DNA of 64,000 nucleotides from Brettanomyces bruxellensis (GCF_011074885.1 NC_054685.1:372001-436000), one strand, 5' to 3'; positions 51,750-62,255 are shown, counted from the stretch's first letter. Numbers and translations are program-made. The notes: generated by a model from the letters alone, not told the origin.

Positions 51750-52640
51750 ATGCAGTCGTATAGATGTTTGAGAAAATTCATAATTGATGATGTAATCTGA
51801 GCGGAGGGTGGATGTCTATATTAGAGAGTGTAATTCATGCTGGGACTGGATATAATGCATAATATAATTAAGCATAGACCGGATATCTGATAATAGATAA
51901 TGTACTTTGATAACTATAATATATTATTTAGTGTGATCTAGGCTAAGAGTGAATATAATACATAATGCAATTAAGCATGGACCAGGTGTTTGATAATGAT
52001 GTAATTTAAGCATAGCTTTAATATATAATGCAACCGTGTAAATGTTCGAGGGCATCCATAATAGATGATGTAATCTGAGCAGAGACTGGATATCTATAAT
52101 GCATAATGGAATCTAAGTAGAGAGTGGATATTCATAATAGATAATGTGATCTAAGTGAAGAGTGGATATCTATAATAGATAATGTAATCTAATCAGAGAC
52201 TGTATATCTATAATAGATGATGTAATTTGATATCTATAAGAGATAGTGCAATTTAAGTAGAGAGTGGATACTTGATAGTAGATTATTTGATGTGATCTAA
52301 GCGCAGACTGGATATTTATAATAGCTAGCGTAATTTAAGCAGAGAGTGAATATTTGATGGTAGATTATTTGATCTAATCGAAGCATAGACCGGTCATCTG
52401 CAAATGATGTAATCTAAGCATATATTATTTGGGTGATCTTAGCATAGACCGAATGTCTGATAATAGATGGTATAATCTCGGTATATATGCTGAATGTCTG
52501 ATAATAGATCATTTGAAGTACTATTAGCCTAGGCTGAATGGTGGATAATGGATACTATAATCTAAGCATACATTATTTGGATAGTCTAAGTATAGACTGA
52601 TATCTAATAATAGAGGCTATAATCCAAGCATACGCTTGAT
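51750..52640. repeat. Degenerate minisatellite, TAATAGATAATGTAATCTAAGC core
   Basis: Roughly 18-20 imperfect copies of a 40-55-bp unit with core GGATATCTATAATAGATAATG followed by TAATCTAAGCAGAGA, spread over ~0.9 kb downstream of CDC4. Copies vary in spacing, and the middle copies (52080-52250) are most alike. Confidence 0.8.
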
Positions 52641-54477
52641 AATACAATTCAATGCTATAGATGTTCCAGGATATCCATCACAGCTCTGACTTTCACAATA
52701 TTACTATTCATATTGTCTCAAGTGTTAACTGATGGTTTGACCATCATCTCATGATATCTTCGTTTTGATGTTTGTGATGTAAACTACGATCTTGCAATCA
52801 CAAATCTCTGCATGTACCAAACTGAACATGAAGCTTATATGAATTTCGAATTTCTGCTATATAGTCTGACTACTCTGATCTCCCATTAATAAATCCGAAA
52901 AATGCATTTATCTGATGATATAACGAATGTCTGGCATTTATATCAAATGTGATGAATAGGTAATATTGATACCTGGTATATCTCTATCCAAACTCCTAAA
53001 GCTTGATCATGAACATGCATGAAATAGAATATGCTGGATATATGTCTAGTGTGATATATGACCTGGAAATGCCGATGTCTGTGATTTCATCTGAATGTGC
53101 GAAATCTGAATGTGCGAAATCTAAATGTGCCGTATCCCAAAGGTATCCAGTATCCGGGAGATTCCGATCTTGATTCATGACATCTAAAAATGGATGAAAC
53201 TTAGAATGCTATGTAAATAACCTATGTTCTGTCTAGAGATATCAGAATATCTTGGATATAACACATTGGTTGTTATAACAAGATGTACGCAAATCATGAG
53301 TCTCAAGAATATAATCTACAACATCTGGACTACGATCTCAAATATGTAAATATATGAACTGTCTTGTCTTTGGACATACGAGCCTTTAATATGTAGCGGA
53401 GATGCAATGAATTTATTGATTTTAGATAGATCATACACCTAGCAGATACATGCTTGCGTGTTCGGGTAATAAATTGGATTACCCTAATAAATGAAAGATA
53501 TGCACGAGATCATAAAATTTAGGAGTAAGATCGATGTAGCATATATGGCTGCATATTATCATTGGGTAGTGTATATAGTTACATATAAAGAGGTAGCTTG
53601 CAGTTGGCTTGATTATAGTTTTAGCTACTGCCAATACCAAATTGTTTGCCAAGCTAAGATGAACACCTTTTTTTAGTTTACAACAGAAAAGATTTCTAGG
53701 TATAAAAATGAAAGTACTTTTACTCTTACAAAGAAGTACCAGTTTCAGGCATACTGTGCGGTATTGTGCGGTATTTGTGGGACCTCGATCAGGAAACCAA
53801 TAAAGTGGTATACTTGCAGATTGTATGTGGCACACGTAAATTATTGGTATTGAGCATCCTGAAAATCAAGCTTCGTTTGGTAATCTTATGAGAAACTGAA
53901 GTCAAGAAAGAATGATTATGCTGAGATTAGCTTTCTCGTTTGCTTGCCAATTCTGTGTGCACTCCTTTCTCTGGTTGCAATTTGCATTATGCCTGAGGTG
54001 AATGATGATGACTAATAGGAATATAATGCCTGGCATTAACACAGATGCTAACTAAGGTGCATTCTCCATATGTACCTGCTGCAGAGTCCTGCCGGCTGCC
54101 CAATCTCTTCTTTCTATTGTCCCAAATTATCTCTTCCTCAATTATCACTTCCCAATGCATCATTTTCTCCGTTTTTCTCAACCCGCCCCGCGTGTAAGGT
54201 TGCTGCGAATTTTGTCGCATTTGTGTGTACTCCGCGAACCGGTGCTTATTCTTCTTTTATTGTCATTTATTGTCATTTATTGTCATTTATTTTCATTTGT
54301 TTTCATTATTTATTCTGCCTGCAGTGTAAACTTTCTTCACATCAGCACTGGTTTCCAATTTACGCGTAAACAACAGGCGGCGATCAGTTGTTCACAGTAA
54401 GCAGAGTTCACGCGGATATTTGTCGTTGAGCGTGTGAGGCAGCCAGAATCGATAGTTTGCCAATTAAAGGGAAAAGA

Positions 54478-54570
54478 GCGAAAGCAAACGAAAGCAAAGC
54501 AAAGCAAAGGCAAAGCAAAAGCAAAAGAAAGCAAAGCAAAAGCAAAAGAAAGCAAAAGCAGAAAGCATTT
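54478..54570. repeat. AAGCAAA-type purine repeat in the BMT leader
   Basis: A polypurine, C-punctuated run of AGCAAA and AAAGCA units covering the ~95 bp before the BMT ATG. It is open in the BMT frame without an upstream ATG (opening at a TTG at 54457), so it is most likely 5' UTR. Confidence 0.7.
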
Positions 54571-54573
54571 AAC

Positions 54574-56499
54574 ATGATCCGCCGAACAAGACGCGTGGTG
54601 GCATTTGCAGTGGTGCTATGCCTAGTGTTGACGTCGTTCTTCCTATTGCCTAAAAACCCGTTGATGTTCTTATCGAAGAACATGCCGCTCACATACTCGG
54701 ATCTCGCGGACACAACGCGGGCCGGCGTGGGTAGAAGTCTCCAGAAGGTTGGTCTCCGGCCGCTGGGCTGGAAAGAGACGGCCGACGAGTCGTTTTTCGT
54801 GTCTCCAGTGTCAGATTTGGTCACAGAGGCCCAATACTCGCACAGCGAGGATATCGTGGGCTACACGAGCCGCAAACTCACGGACGAGGAGTTCACGAAG
54901 TCGCAGGTGCAGTGCGGGCAGATCCGGTACCGGTCCGGGTCGAATAACGAGCGTGTGGAGGTGACTAAGCCGCGAGTTTTGGAAGATCCGAGCGGATTTC
55001 ATGATTTGTGGAATTACTTGGAGCAGTCCGGGTACTCGAAGCTGGTGAAGCCGCAGGACGCCGAGCACTGGTACCGGTTCTCCGGGTCGGCCGTGTGGAT
55101 GCCCGGAGACAACTGCTACTTGATGGTTACCCGGTACATCTACGCACCAACCGAAAGAGACGTTCCTGTTCTCTCACTCTGCCGTTTGCAGGCGTTTGAC
55201 TCCAAGTGGGCCGAGATCCCGGGCAAGCGGATCCGGTACGTGGACGTGACGTCAAACAAGATCCTTGCCGCATTGAGGAAGTACTTGAGACACGATAAGG
55301 ACGACTCCATGTTGGATGCGATCTCTTTGAAGATGCCTGCATTCATGGATGTGCCAATCCAGCAGGTCCCCGGCCGCAAGGCTGTGTTCTTGGGCCCGGA
55401 GGACCCCCGCATCGTGTATCGGGAGAACAGCTTGATGGAGGACGAGCCAATCATCACTTTCAACGAGCTCACCGAGTCCAAAGACCGCTTGATACACGCC
55501 GCGTTCCCGTTGCGGAAACCCGTTGATGGCAAACTCAGGGTCGTTGCATTGAGGTCCTCGCTCTCGGACCGGATGCCGCTCGTGGAGAAAAACTGGTCGC
55601 CGTTTTTCGAAAGAGGCGACGGCGACTTCCAATCCGGCTCTTTGGGCTTTGCACACTTCATCTACGACCTGGGAGACATCACCATTGTGCGTTGCGACTT
55701 TGACACGGGCAAGTGCAAGCAGACGAGCCGCGAAGACGAGGATAAAAAGGACTCCGAGGACGGAAAGACCAAGAACAGCCTCGGCAAGGTGTTTATCCGC
55801 GGCGGGACAAACATCGTGGCCGTTCCGGAGGTGTTGCAGAGGCGGATCTTGCGGCCGAAGAGAACTAAAGGCATGAGCAAGAACGCAGAGCCCGAGATGT
55901 GGTTTGGCATCTCGAAAACGCACGATGAGGAGTGCAGCTGCGGCAAGTCCAACTACAGGCCTAACATGTTCATCCTCTACAAGAACAACGGGCTCTACCG
56001 CATGGAGATCGTCACCGAGAGCTCCAATCTCGGCATAGACATCACTGCATGGTCTGCGGACGGTTCTACGGCATGTGACGGTCTTCCAAACGTTCTTTCA
56101 CCAAACAGCATCGCTTTCTGGAGTGTCCATGAGGGTGCCTTTGGCCTCGATGACTACTTGGCGCTCACCATCAGTTTGGCCGACCACGATACACAGCTTG
56201 TCTTTTTGAAAGGTGTTGCCAGCTACATTGATGGTTTGTACCGAGAGAACGCTATCCAGGCCGATGATTCCCTTTCGGCCGAGCGGGCTGCTGCAGTCAT
56301 CCGCTGTGCACTCCAGGGCTCTTATTCGAGGTGTGAGGCCTATGCCAAGACACATAAGATGTTTGTTGAATTGTCTGGAGAGTCTGGAGAGTCTGGAGAG
56401 TCTGGAGAGTCTGCTAAGGCTGAAAATGCTGAAAATGCTGAAAATGCTGAAAAGATAGAAGAGGACGCAGCTGCGGCCAATGCAGAGAAGCAGGCTTGA
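54574..56499 (+). CDS. Beta-mannosyltransferase (BMT/WRY family)
   Basis: A 641-residue type II Golgi-type protein: a short basic tail, one membrane segment (RRVVAFAVVLCLVLTSFFLLP) and a luminal catalytic domain. Diagnostic blocks are AVFLGPEDPRIVY, MPLVEKNWSPFFER, the cysteine-rich ECSCGKSNYRPNMFILYKNNG and FWSVHEGAFGLDDYLALTISLADHDTQLVFLKGVASYIDGLY. BMT enzymes add beta-1,2-mannose to cell-wall mannan or mannoproteins in Candida and Komagataella (known for the family). The ATG at 54574 is the first; an open frame 5' of it starts with a TTG and is repeat-encoded. The last ~40 residues are tandem repeats (GES x4, AEN x3). Which BMT paralogue is not determined. Confidence 0.88.
   Translation: MIRRTRRVVAFAVVLCLVLTSFFLLPKNPLMFLSKNMPLTYSDLADTTRAGVGRSLQKVGLRPLGWKETADESFFVSPVSDLVTEAQYSHSEDIVGYTSRKLTDEEFTKSQVQCGQIRYRSGSNNERVEVTKPRVLEDPSGFHDLWNYLEQSGYSKLVKPQDAEHWYRFSGSAVWMPGDNCYLMVTRYIYAPTERDVPVLSLCRLQAFDSKWAEIPGKRIRYVDVTSNKILAALRKYLRHDKDDSMLDAISLKMPAFMDVPIQQVPGRKAVFLGPEDPRIVYRENSLMEDEPIITFNELTESKDRLIHAAFPLRKPVDGKLRVVALRSSLSDRMPLVEKNWSPFFERGDGDFQSGSLGFAHFIYDLGDITIVRCDFDTGKCKQTSREDEDKKDSEDGKTKNSLGKVFIRGGTNIVAVPEVLQRRILRPKRTKGMSKNAEPEMWFGISKTHDEECSCGKSNYRPNMFILYKNNGLYRMEIVTESSNLGIDITAWSADGSTACDGLPNVLSPNSIAFWSVHEGAFGLDDYLALTISLADHDTQLVFLKGVASYIDGLYRENAIQADDSLSAERAAAVIRCALQGSYSRCEAYAKTHKMFVELSGESGESGESGESAKAENAENAENAEKIEEDAAAANAEKQA
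56367..56456 (+). repeat. In-frame 9-bp tandem repeats in the BMT C-terminus
   Basis: GGAGAGTCT four times, then GCTGAAAAT three times, giving GES and AEN tracts before the stop at 56499. Confidence 0.85.
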
Positions 56500-56794
56500 G
56501 CTTCTGCTGCGTTATATATACAAATTTTTGTTTAATGGACAGCGACCTGGATTTATTTACGTCTGGATTACGTAGTGTAGCTTCTGAATTTTCATGATAT
56601 TTCAATCCTATTTTTTTTTAGCTATCTCAAACTTTCATTGTTGAATAATTTTATTTGTTTTATTTTTTTTTTTTTTTTTTTTTTTTTTACTTCTTCCATT
56701 TTTCACTCCTAGCTAAAGATACAAGCCATAACATATCCCCTTCTTCCCCACCTCACACCTCTCCAGCAAGCATCAACAGTTGCACATTCGCAGA
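56500..56794. other. Intergenic region BMT 3' / RIX7 5'
   Basis: 295 bp containing a 26-nt T run (56663-56688). No gene. Confidence 0.5.
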
Positions 56795-59440
56795 ATGGTG
56801 AAGAAAGTATCGTCCGCGCACAAGCTCGGGCCGTTACAGCGGAATATGGACAAAAAAGTGTCGAAGTTGGTTTTGCAGCTGCTAGATGAAAGAACACAAG
56901 AGATGAAAGCAAAAGGGCAGACAATCGGCCCATTCAGCGTCGCTTTGGTGCGAAACTTGAGCGAGGTAGAGATAGTGAAGTATGCACAGAGTCAGGACAG
57001 GTCGTTTGGCCGAGTCAAGGAGGAGAATATACGCAAATCGGTGCAAAGAACGTTGAAACCGTTATTGCAGGAGGAGGAGGAAGAGATCAAGAATCTTGGA
57101 ATAAACCCGGACACACTTTTGCATTCGGAGGATGTGGATGATAACAACGAGCCGTTGATGGAGGTGCAGGACCTAAACAAGGCGAACAAGAGCATAGTGG
57201 AGATGTGGAAGGAAGGTGCGAAGGAAGGGAGTGAAAAATTGAAGAGTGACAGAGATACAGACAGCGAAACAAGGGCAAACTCCACTCGGAGCACTGGGAA
57301 CGGCAGAGTGGGGGATGCAGAAGTCAGCGATGATGATAAAAGAGGAAAGAAGCGGGTGAAGCACGGCGGTGCAGGCGGTGCAGGCGGAGAAACCAAGAGA
57401 AAGAGAGTTTCGAAGAAAGATCGGTCTCCGCCGAATATAAGGCTAAGTTCGCTGGGAGGGCTTGATGACGTGATCACAGAGCTCATGGAGACGGTTGGAA
57501 TGCCGATATTGCACCCGGAGATATACAGTGCGACCGGGATTGAGCCTCCGAGAGGGGTTCTGCTTCACGGACCGCCGGGATGTGGAAAAACGACAATTGC
57601 GAATGCCTTGGCAGGCGAACTTCAAGTCCCGTTCATCCCGGTTAGTGCACCGTCGGTTGTTAGCGGTATGTCCGGGGAGAGCGAGAAGAAAGTGCGGGAA
57701 ATCTTTGCTGAGGCAAAGAGAATTGCCCCGTGTCTCGTTTTCATAGATGAAATAGACGCAATCACGCCGAAAAGGGACGGTGGGGCGCAGCGGGAGATGG
57801 AGAAACGGATTGTGGCGCAGCTGTTGACCTGCCTTGACGATCTCAGTTTGGAAAAAACAGGCGGCAGGCCCGTGATCGTGATCGGAGCAACAAACAGGCC
57901 GGACTCACTTGACACAGCCTTGAGACGTGCAGGCCGGTTTGACCGCGAGATATGCATCAGTGTGCCCGATGAGGAGGCCCGCGCGCGCATATTGGAGTCG
58001 ATGACGCACGGCTTGAAGATAAGCGGCAGTCTTGGCACGGCGGAGATTGCAAAGCTAACCCCCGGCTTTGTTGGTGCCGATTTGAAGGCACTAGTGACTG
58101 CTGCCGGTGTGGCGGCGATCAAGCGGATATTTTCGATATTTGCGGGTGCCAAAGTGCCCATTGGCAACGATGCAGATGATGCAGATGCAGATGCAATAGG
58201 TAATATGCTTATCAGTAATGCCGATGCAGATGCAATGGGTAACATGCCCAGCACCAATGCGGATGGAAATGCAATTGGTAACATGCTTATCAGCAATGCA
58301 GATGAGGATGCAATGGATGTGGATGCAGGCGAAAATCACTTAACTCCCCATTCTCAAGTGGACCCGCGTGTCAGCCGGCTTCCACACTCGGTAATCCAGA
58401 AGTTTCTAGAAACCCACCCCCAGCCGTTGACGGAGCAGGAGTTGGCTCCATTGTGCATCACAAAGGCTGATTTCTTGAGTGCGTTGCCGACGATCCAGCC
58501 CACAGCCAAAAGAGAAGGCTTTGCGACGATTCCAGACGTCACATGGGACCATGTTGGAGCTTTGAGGAGCGTGCGAGTGGAGCTTCACATGGCGATTGTT
58601 CAGCCCATCAAGCGGCCGGATCTATACCGGAAAGTAGGCATCACAGCACCCGGAGGAGTGCTCATGTGGGGTCCGCCGGGCTGTGGTAAGACGTTGCTAG
58701 CCAAAGCGGTTGCAAACGAGTCGAAGGCCAACTTCATCTCGGTCAAGGGTCCCGAGTTGTTGAATAAGTTTGTGGGTGAGTCCGAGCGCGCCGTCAGGAA
58801 AGTCTTTTCGAGAGCAAGAGCGTCTGTTCCATGCATCATCTTCTTCGATGAGTTGGATGCACTCGTTCCGCGGCGAGATTCCGCACTCAGTGAGGCCAGC
58901 AGCCGAGTTGTCAACACGCTTTTGACCGAGCTTGATGGTCTCAACGATAGACACGGCATCTTTGTCATTGGTGCCACCAACAGGCCCGATATGATAGATC
59001 CGGCCATGCTCCGTCCTGGCCGGCTTGACAAGACTTTGTACGTGCAACTTCCGTCTCCTGACGAGAGATTCGAGATTTTGAAGACCATCGTTAGGGCCAA
59101 CCACACTCCCGTTGCCCCGTCTGTCGATCTTTCGGCCATTTCGCGCGACCACCGCTGCAAGAACTTCTCGGGAGCAGACATCTCGTCACTCGTCAAGGAG
59201 GCCAGTGTGCGATCGTTGAAGCGGGTGTTTTTCAAGGAGATAGGCCAGGGGATCGAGACCGTTAGCGATTCCATCCCTGCAGACGGCATAGTTGTGTCTC
59301 GGGATGATTTCGAGAGTGCTTTAAGTGCTGTCAAGCCGTCTGTCAGTGATCGCGACAGACTGAGGTACGAGAGGCTCAATAGACAGTGGAGCAAGGCCTC
59401 CATACAGAAGGAGGCTGATGAGAAGCCTGCCGAGGCTTGA
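56795..59440 (+). CDS. RIX7: AAA ATPase Rix7 (60S ribosome biogenesis)
   Basis: An 881-residue protein with two AAA modules (NVL/p97 type). An N-terminal charged region leads to D1: Walker A GPPGCGKT (~258-265), Walker B FIDEIDAI and the arginine-finger stretch ALRRAGRFDRE. D2 has Walker A GPPGCGKT (626-633), FFDELDALVPRR and MLRPGRLDK. Between them lies an insertion with a 13-residue tandem repeat. Rix7 uses ATP to pull a factor (Nsa1) out of pre-60S particles in the nucleolus (family knowledge). A TTG at 56780 opens the frame five codons earlier; the first ATG, 56795 (MVKKVSSAHK), is used. Confidence 0.94.
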   Translation: MVKKVSSAHKLGPLQRNMDKKVSKLVLQLLDERTQEMKAKGQTIGPFSVALVRNLSEVEIVKYAQSQDRSFGRVKEENIRKSVQRTLKPLLQEEEEEIKNLGINPDTLLHSEDVDDNNEPLMEVQDLNKANKSIVEMWKEGAKEGSEKLKSDRDTDSETRANSTRSTGNGRVGDAEVSDDDKRGKKRVKHGGAGGAGGETKRKRVSKKDRSPPNIRLSSLGGLDDVITELMETVGMPILHPEIYSATGIEPPRGVLLHGPPGCGKTTIANALAGELQVPFIPVSAPSVVSGMSGESEKKVREIFAEAKRIAPCLVFIDEIDAITPKRDGGAQREMEKRIVAQLLTCLDDLSLEKTGGRPVIVIGATNRPDSLDTALRRAGRFDREICISVPDEEARARILESMTHGLKISGSLGTAEIAKLTPGFVGADLKALVTAAGVAAIKRIFSIFAGAKVPIGNDADDADADAIGNMLISNADADAMGNMPSTNADGNAIGNMLISNADEDAMDVDAGENHLTPHSQVDPRVSRLPHSVIQKFLETHPQPLTEQELAPLCITKADFLSALPTIQPTAKREGFATIPDVTWDHVGALRSVRVELHMAIVQPIKRPDLYRKVGITAPGGVLMWGPPGCGKTLLAKAVANESKANFISVKGPELLNKFVGESERAVRKVFSRARASVPCIIFFDELDALVPRRDSALSEASSRVVNTLLTELDGLNDRHGIFVIGATNRPDMIDPAMLRPGRLDKTLYVQLPSPDERFEILKTIVRANHTPVAPSVDLSAISRDHRCKNFSGADISSLVKEASVRSLKRVFFKEIGQGIETVSDSIPADGIVVSRDDFESALSAVKPSVSDRDRLRYERLNRQWSKASIQKEADEKPAEA
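58162..58326 (+). repeat. In-frame 39-bp repeat between RIX7 AAA domains
   Basis: Three copies and a part of a unit that encodes A(I/M)GNM(L/P)(I/S)(S/T)NAD(A/G/E)(D/N), flanked by DADD/ADED Asp-rich runs. Located in the linker between D1 and D2. Confidence 0.8.
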
Positions 59441-59829
59441 TCTGCTGCTCATGTAATATATATACAGTACACATTAATTGATTGTGGAGGCTTTGGGGCT
59501 TTCTTACTTCCTTAATACCTTCTTACTACCTTCTTAAGCTTCCTAGTCTCATCAGTACTCTGTTTATTTTTTCATCCTGCTCACATCATCTTCTCCTACA
59601 TCTTACTACACCTACCTCACTACACTTCTTTGCTTCTTACCACTACAGTTTATACACTATCCCCAGAAAGCAACTATCTAATTCGCTCAGCTGGTTTCAG
59701 TCTACTTCAGATTGCACTTATCCAGATCACACTCCCTTCTGCAGTGCTAACTACAACAAGCAAAGTTCACGCTATCGCTTACATTTCATTTCATTCTCTT
59801 TTATTCAGCACATACTTATTCGAAATAAT
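59441..59829. other. Convergent intergenic region RIX7/NmrA gene
   Basis: No gene seen; pyrimidine-rich, with several CTTACTTCCTTA-type repeats near 59500-59540. Confidence 0.5.
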
Positions 59830-60779
59830 TCACTCGTTCTTTGGCCAGTTGTCCTTGAGACTCTGGATAGTCTGCTCAGCAGTAAGTGGCTTCCTTCCAG
59901 TAAGCTTCTCAATGTCGTTGGTCACATTTCTCATCAATCCACGCTTCACGACAATACCACAAGACTCCAAATCATCCATAATTAAAGGCATTGGCGACTT
60001 GTTCTTGCTCTTATCACCCTCAACATCCTTTGGAACACCCTGGGCAGTCCAGTATTTGCGCAACTCTTCGTCAGAAACCGGAACATACTCACCCTTGTAA
60101 CCAGAAGCTGCACAGATCTTGTCAAACACTTGCTTGTTGGTCAAAGCCTCGGGACCTGTCAAAGTATAGACTGTATTTGGCTTGCCCCTTCCCATAATCA
60201 ATGCTCCAAAGGTGCGACCGCAATCTTCCCTTGACACAAATGCTCCTGGAACACCATCACTGTTATCTAGCCACTTGGCACCGCAGTAATTCCAACTTGG
60301 GGCAAAGAAGTTGATGGTGTTGTCAAGATAAAGACAGTCTCTCTGAATGGAGTACTGCAACCCACTCTTGAAGATCACTTGCTCCGTGTAGTGGTGGTCT
60401 TGAGGAAGAACTGGGATGTCCTTATCCAAATCTGCTCCAACAAATGATGTGTAGCAGACCCTTGTGACACCTGCTTTGACACATGCGTCAACAACATTCT
60501 TGTGCTGCCTTCTTCTCCTCTCACCAATGAGCCAAGTCGACACAAACGAGACGACATCCGCACCTTTAAAGACTGCAACCATCGCATCTATATCATCGTA
60601 TGTCAAATCGATGATTTCTGCACCGGCTGCCTTGGCTTTTGCAACCAATTTGGCAGGAATATGGGTCTTGTCGTACGAAGCAAGAACAATTTGCTGGTCT
60701 GCAGTTTTGATATCAAGTGCAAAATCTGCTGCATGGCCCCAAGAAAGCCATCCACTCCTGTAATAATGTACTTTGTCAT
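59830..60779 (-). CDS. NmrA/QorB-like NAD(P)-binding reductase, interrupted by a one-base frameshift
   Basis: The long frame (about 302 residues to the stop) is an NmrA/SDR-type reductase: QQIVLASYDK, KAAGAEIIDLTYDD, DACVKAGVTRVCYTSFVGAD, TGPEALTNKQVFDKI. Its 5' part in that frame lacks a Rossmann loop and reads SGWLSWGH. The other frame from the ATG at 60779 reads MTKYIITGVDGFLG, a canonical G-x-x-G-x-x-G start. One extra G in the GGGG run (C at 60737-60740 on plus) would give MTKYIITGVDGFLG plus GHAADFAL. With it the protein is about 316 residues. The enzyme probably reduces a quinone or aldehyde, substrate unknown. A deletion in a homopolymer fits sequence error or a recent knockout. Confidence 0.72.
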
Positions 60780-61991
60780 GTTTGTAGTTTGAATCAGGCT
60801 CGATTAGGTTTCGATTATAGTATTCACTAGCTGTTAACTGTTGGTTTTCGCCTCTTTGGTACATAAGTCAAAACTACGGCTTACATTTACACTCTGCACC
60901 GGCTCTTAACACACAAAACTTGGGGGTCTACATCAATTTATACCTCCACAGAAAACCAAGTGTACGAAAATCCCACAAAAAGCAAAGCAGCAATATATCT
61001 CTCCCCGTATACTTCCGCTTTGCTTTTGCCCTTATTCAGGTACTGCCGTACATCATCGTCTGTCTGATTTCTGATCACCCCATTTTCTTACTTTTCAAGA
61101 CTTACCGGAGTTACTTACTCCCTAAAGATTTTCATAACCACTTTGCTGAGAATTAGTTTCGGTCCGGTAGTGAATAATAAAAAAAAATACATTCATTTGT
61201 TTTCCTGCGGTTCACACGGGTCCTTTTTATTATCAAAATTTTCTTTTGTCTCCGGGATTCTACTTTCGGGCTTCGGACTTCGTTATTGTGTTTTTTTTTT
61301 TTTCGCTCAGAATCCTTAGAATTCCGATTACGATGACTATGCGAGATACGATATATGAATATTCCGGAATAACTTTACGGAAATAACATGCCACTTTGGC
61401 CTATCTATAGCTTAACAAAGAGCTTGTGTTCCGATTGCAACAAAACCGTCTTTGTTTTTTCAACCGTTCGTAACCCTCCTTTCCTTATCCACTTAGTAAG
61501 CATTGTCACTAATTACTAATTAAGTGTCTATAATGCTCATATTATGCTGTCTTAGTGCTTGCAGTTAGGGATTATTCCCCAAGTCAAATTTATGTTCTTT
61601 TCTGCTGGCATCATTTTGTTAATTTCAAATGTCGAGGTTCATTTTGTTGATTTTTTCTCTGTTCTTCCTTATTGTGTCGCATTTTCTCGTCATTCTCTCT
61701 GCACTTCCCTTGCACTTCCCTTTTTATTTACATTAGAAGATTGGAAGAGAAGTTAAGGAGCGCTAGAAAATAGGTTATACTAAGAGGTAAAATCAACTAC
61801 CCAGAATTGAAGATGGAATAATTCATGAATATCCATTGCAGTCTTACAAATATGTTTCTGCGAGTCATTTTTCCTGAAGTATTTGCTTGTTGTTGATTTT
61901 ATGCATGTACGTTTTATTCATTATTTGAGTGGTTGTTTTTCAGCATTAGCCTAAAAACAAAAGTGGCATAAAGTAATGCTTGCTAGAACAT
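60780..61991. other. Intergenic region NmrA gene 5' / microprotein 3'
   Basis: No gene supported in this 1.2 kb. A 65-codon frame at 61559-61756 has no recognised domain and begins with TTG. T-runs at 61290-61303. Confidence 0.4.
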
Positions 61992-62255
61992 TTACCATCC
62001 TTCTGGTCTTTGAGTTCTTTCTTCTAATTTGTGTCTTATACTTGATGTAATCTTGTCATGTAATGCCATATGGTCAAAACTGAACATATTTGTTAGTAAA
62101 TATCCTCTATTGGTTCATGGATCTCGATGTTTCTGCACTTACAGCATTGTAAACAAAATGCTAAAACCAATCCAGTAGATTACTAAAATAATCCAGATTA
62201 TGGTTCTAAGTAATATAATCTCGCGGTTTAATAAAGAATCGATATAAATGGACAT
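61992..62255 (-). CDS. Spliced single-span membrane microprotein, unrecognised
   Basis: Two exons: 62143-62255 and 61992-62079, giving 66 residues. It starts MSIYIDSLLNREIILLRT. A membrane segment follows (IIWIILVIYWIGFSILFTML). The second exon adds FDHMALHDKITSSIRHKLEER and then TQRPEGW. The exon join restores a single frame, with codon CTT split CT/T. The intron has donor GTAAGT, an exact TACTAAC branch point and acceptor TTCAG. I do not recognise the family. The charged C-terminal tail after one hydrophobic helix resembles small organelle subunits. The frame is open upstream for 26 codons, but without an ATG. Function unknown; gene reality is supported by the splice set. Confidence 0.65.
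62080..62142 (-). other. Intron of the microprotein gene
   Basis: A 63-nt intron. Donor GTAAGT begins at 62142, TACTAAC is read on the minus strand at about 62092-62098, and acceptor TTCAG ends at 62080. Confidence 0.7.

Larger units (their letters stand above)
51631..54573. other. 2.9-kb intergenic region CDC4 3' / BMT 5', AT-rich
   Basis: The longest gene-free stretch in the window. It holds a degenerate minisatellite (51750-52640), a small 15-bp tandem (about 53088-53135, core CGAAATCTGAATGTG), a TTATTGTCAT 10-bp tandem (about 54253-54310) and the AAGCAAA-rich BMT leader. No gene, tRNA or LTR was seen. Centromere or replication-origin function is possible in principle but not supported. 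Confidence 0.45.

Noticed and set aside
51631..54573. Point or regional centromere
   Set aside because: No inverted repeat, CDEI-CDEIII layout or other diagnostic element could be seen; AT-richness alone is not evidence.
54457..54573. Extension of the BMT protein into the AAGCAAA leader
   Set aside because: It begins with TTG and would place a highly basic repeat before the membrane anchor; the first ATG is at 54574.
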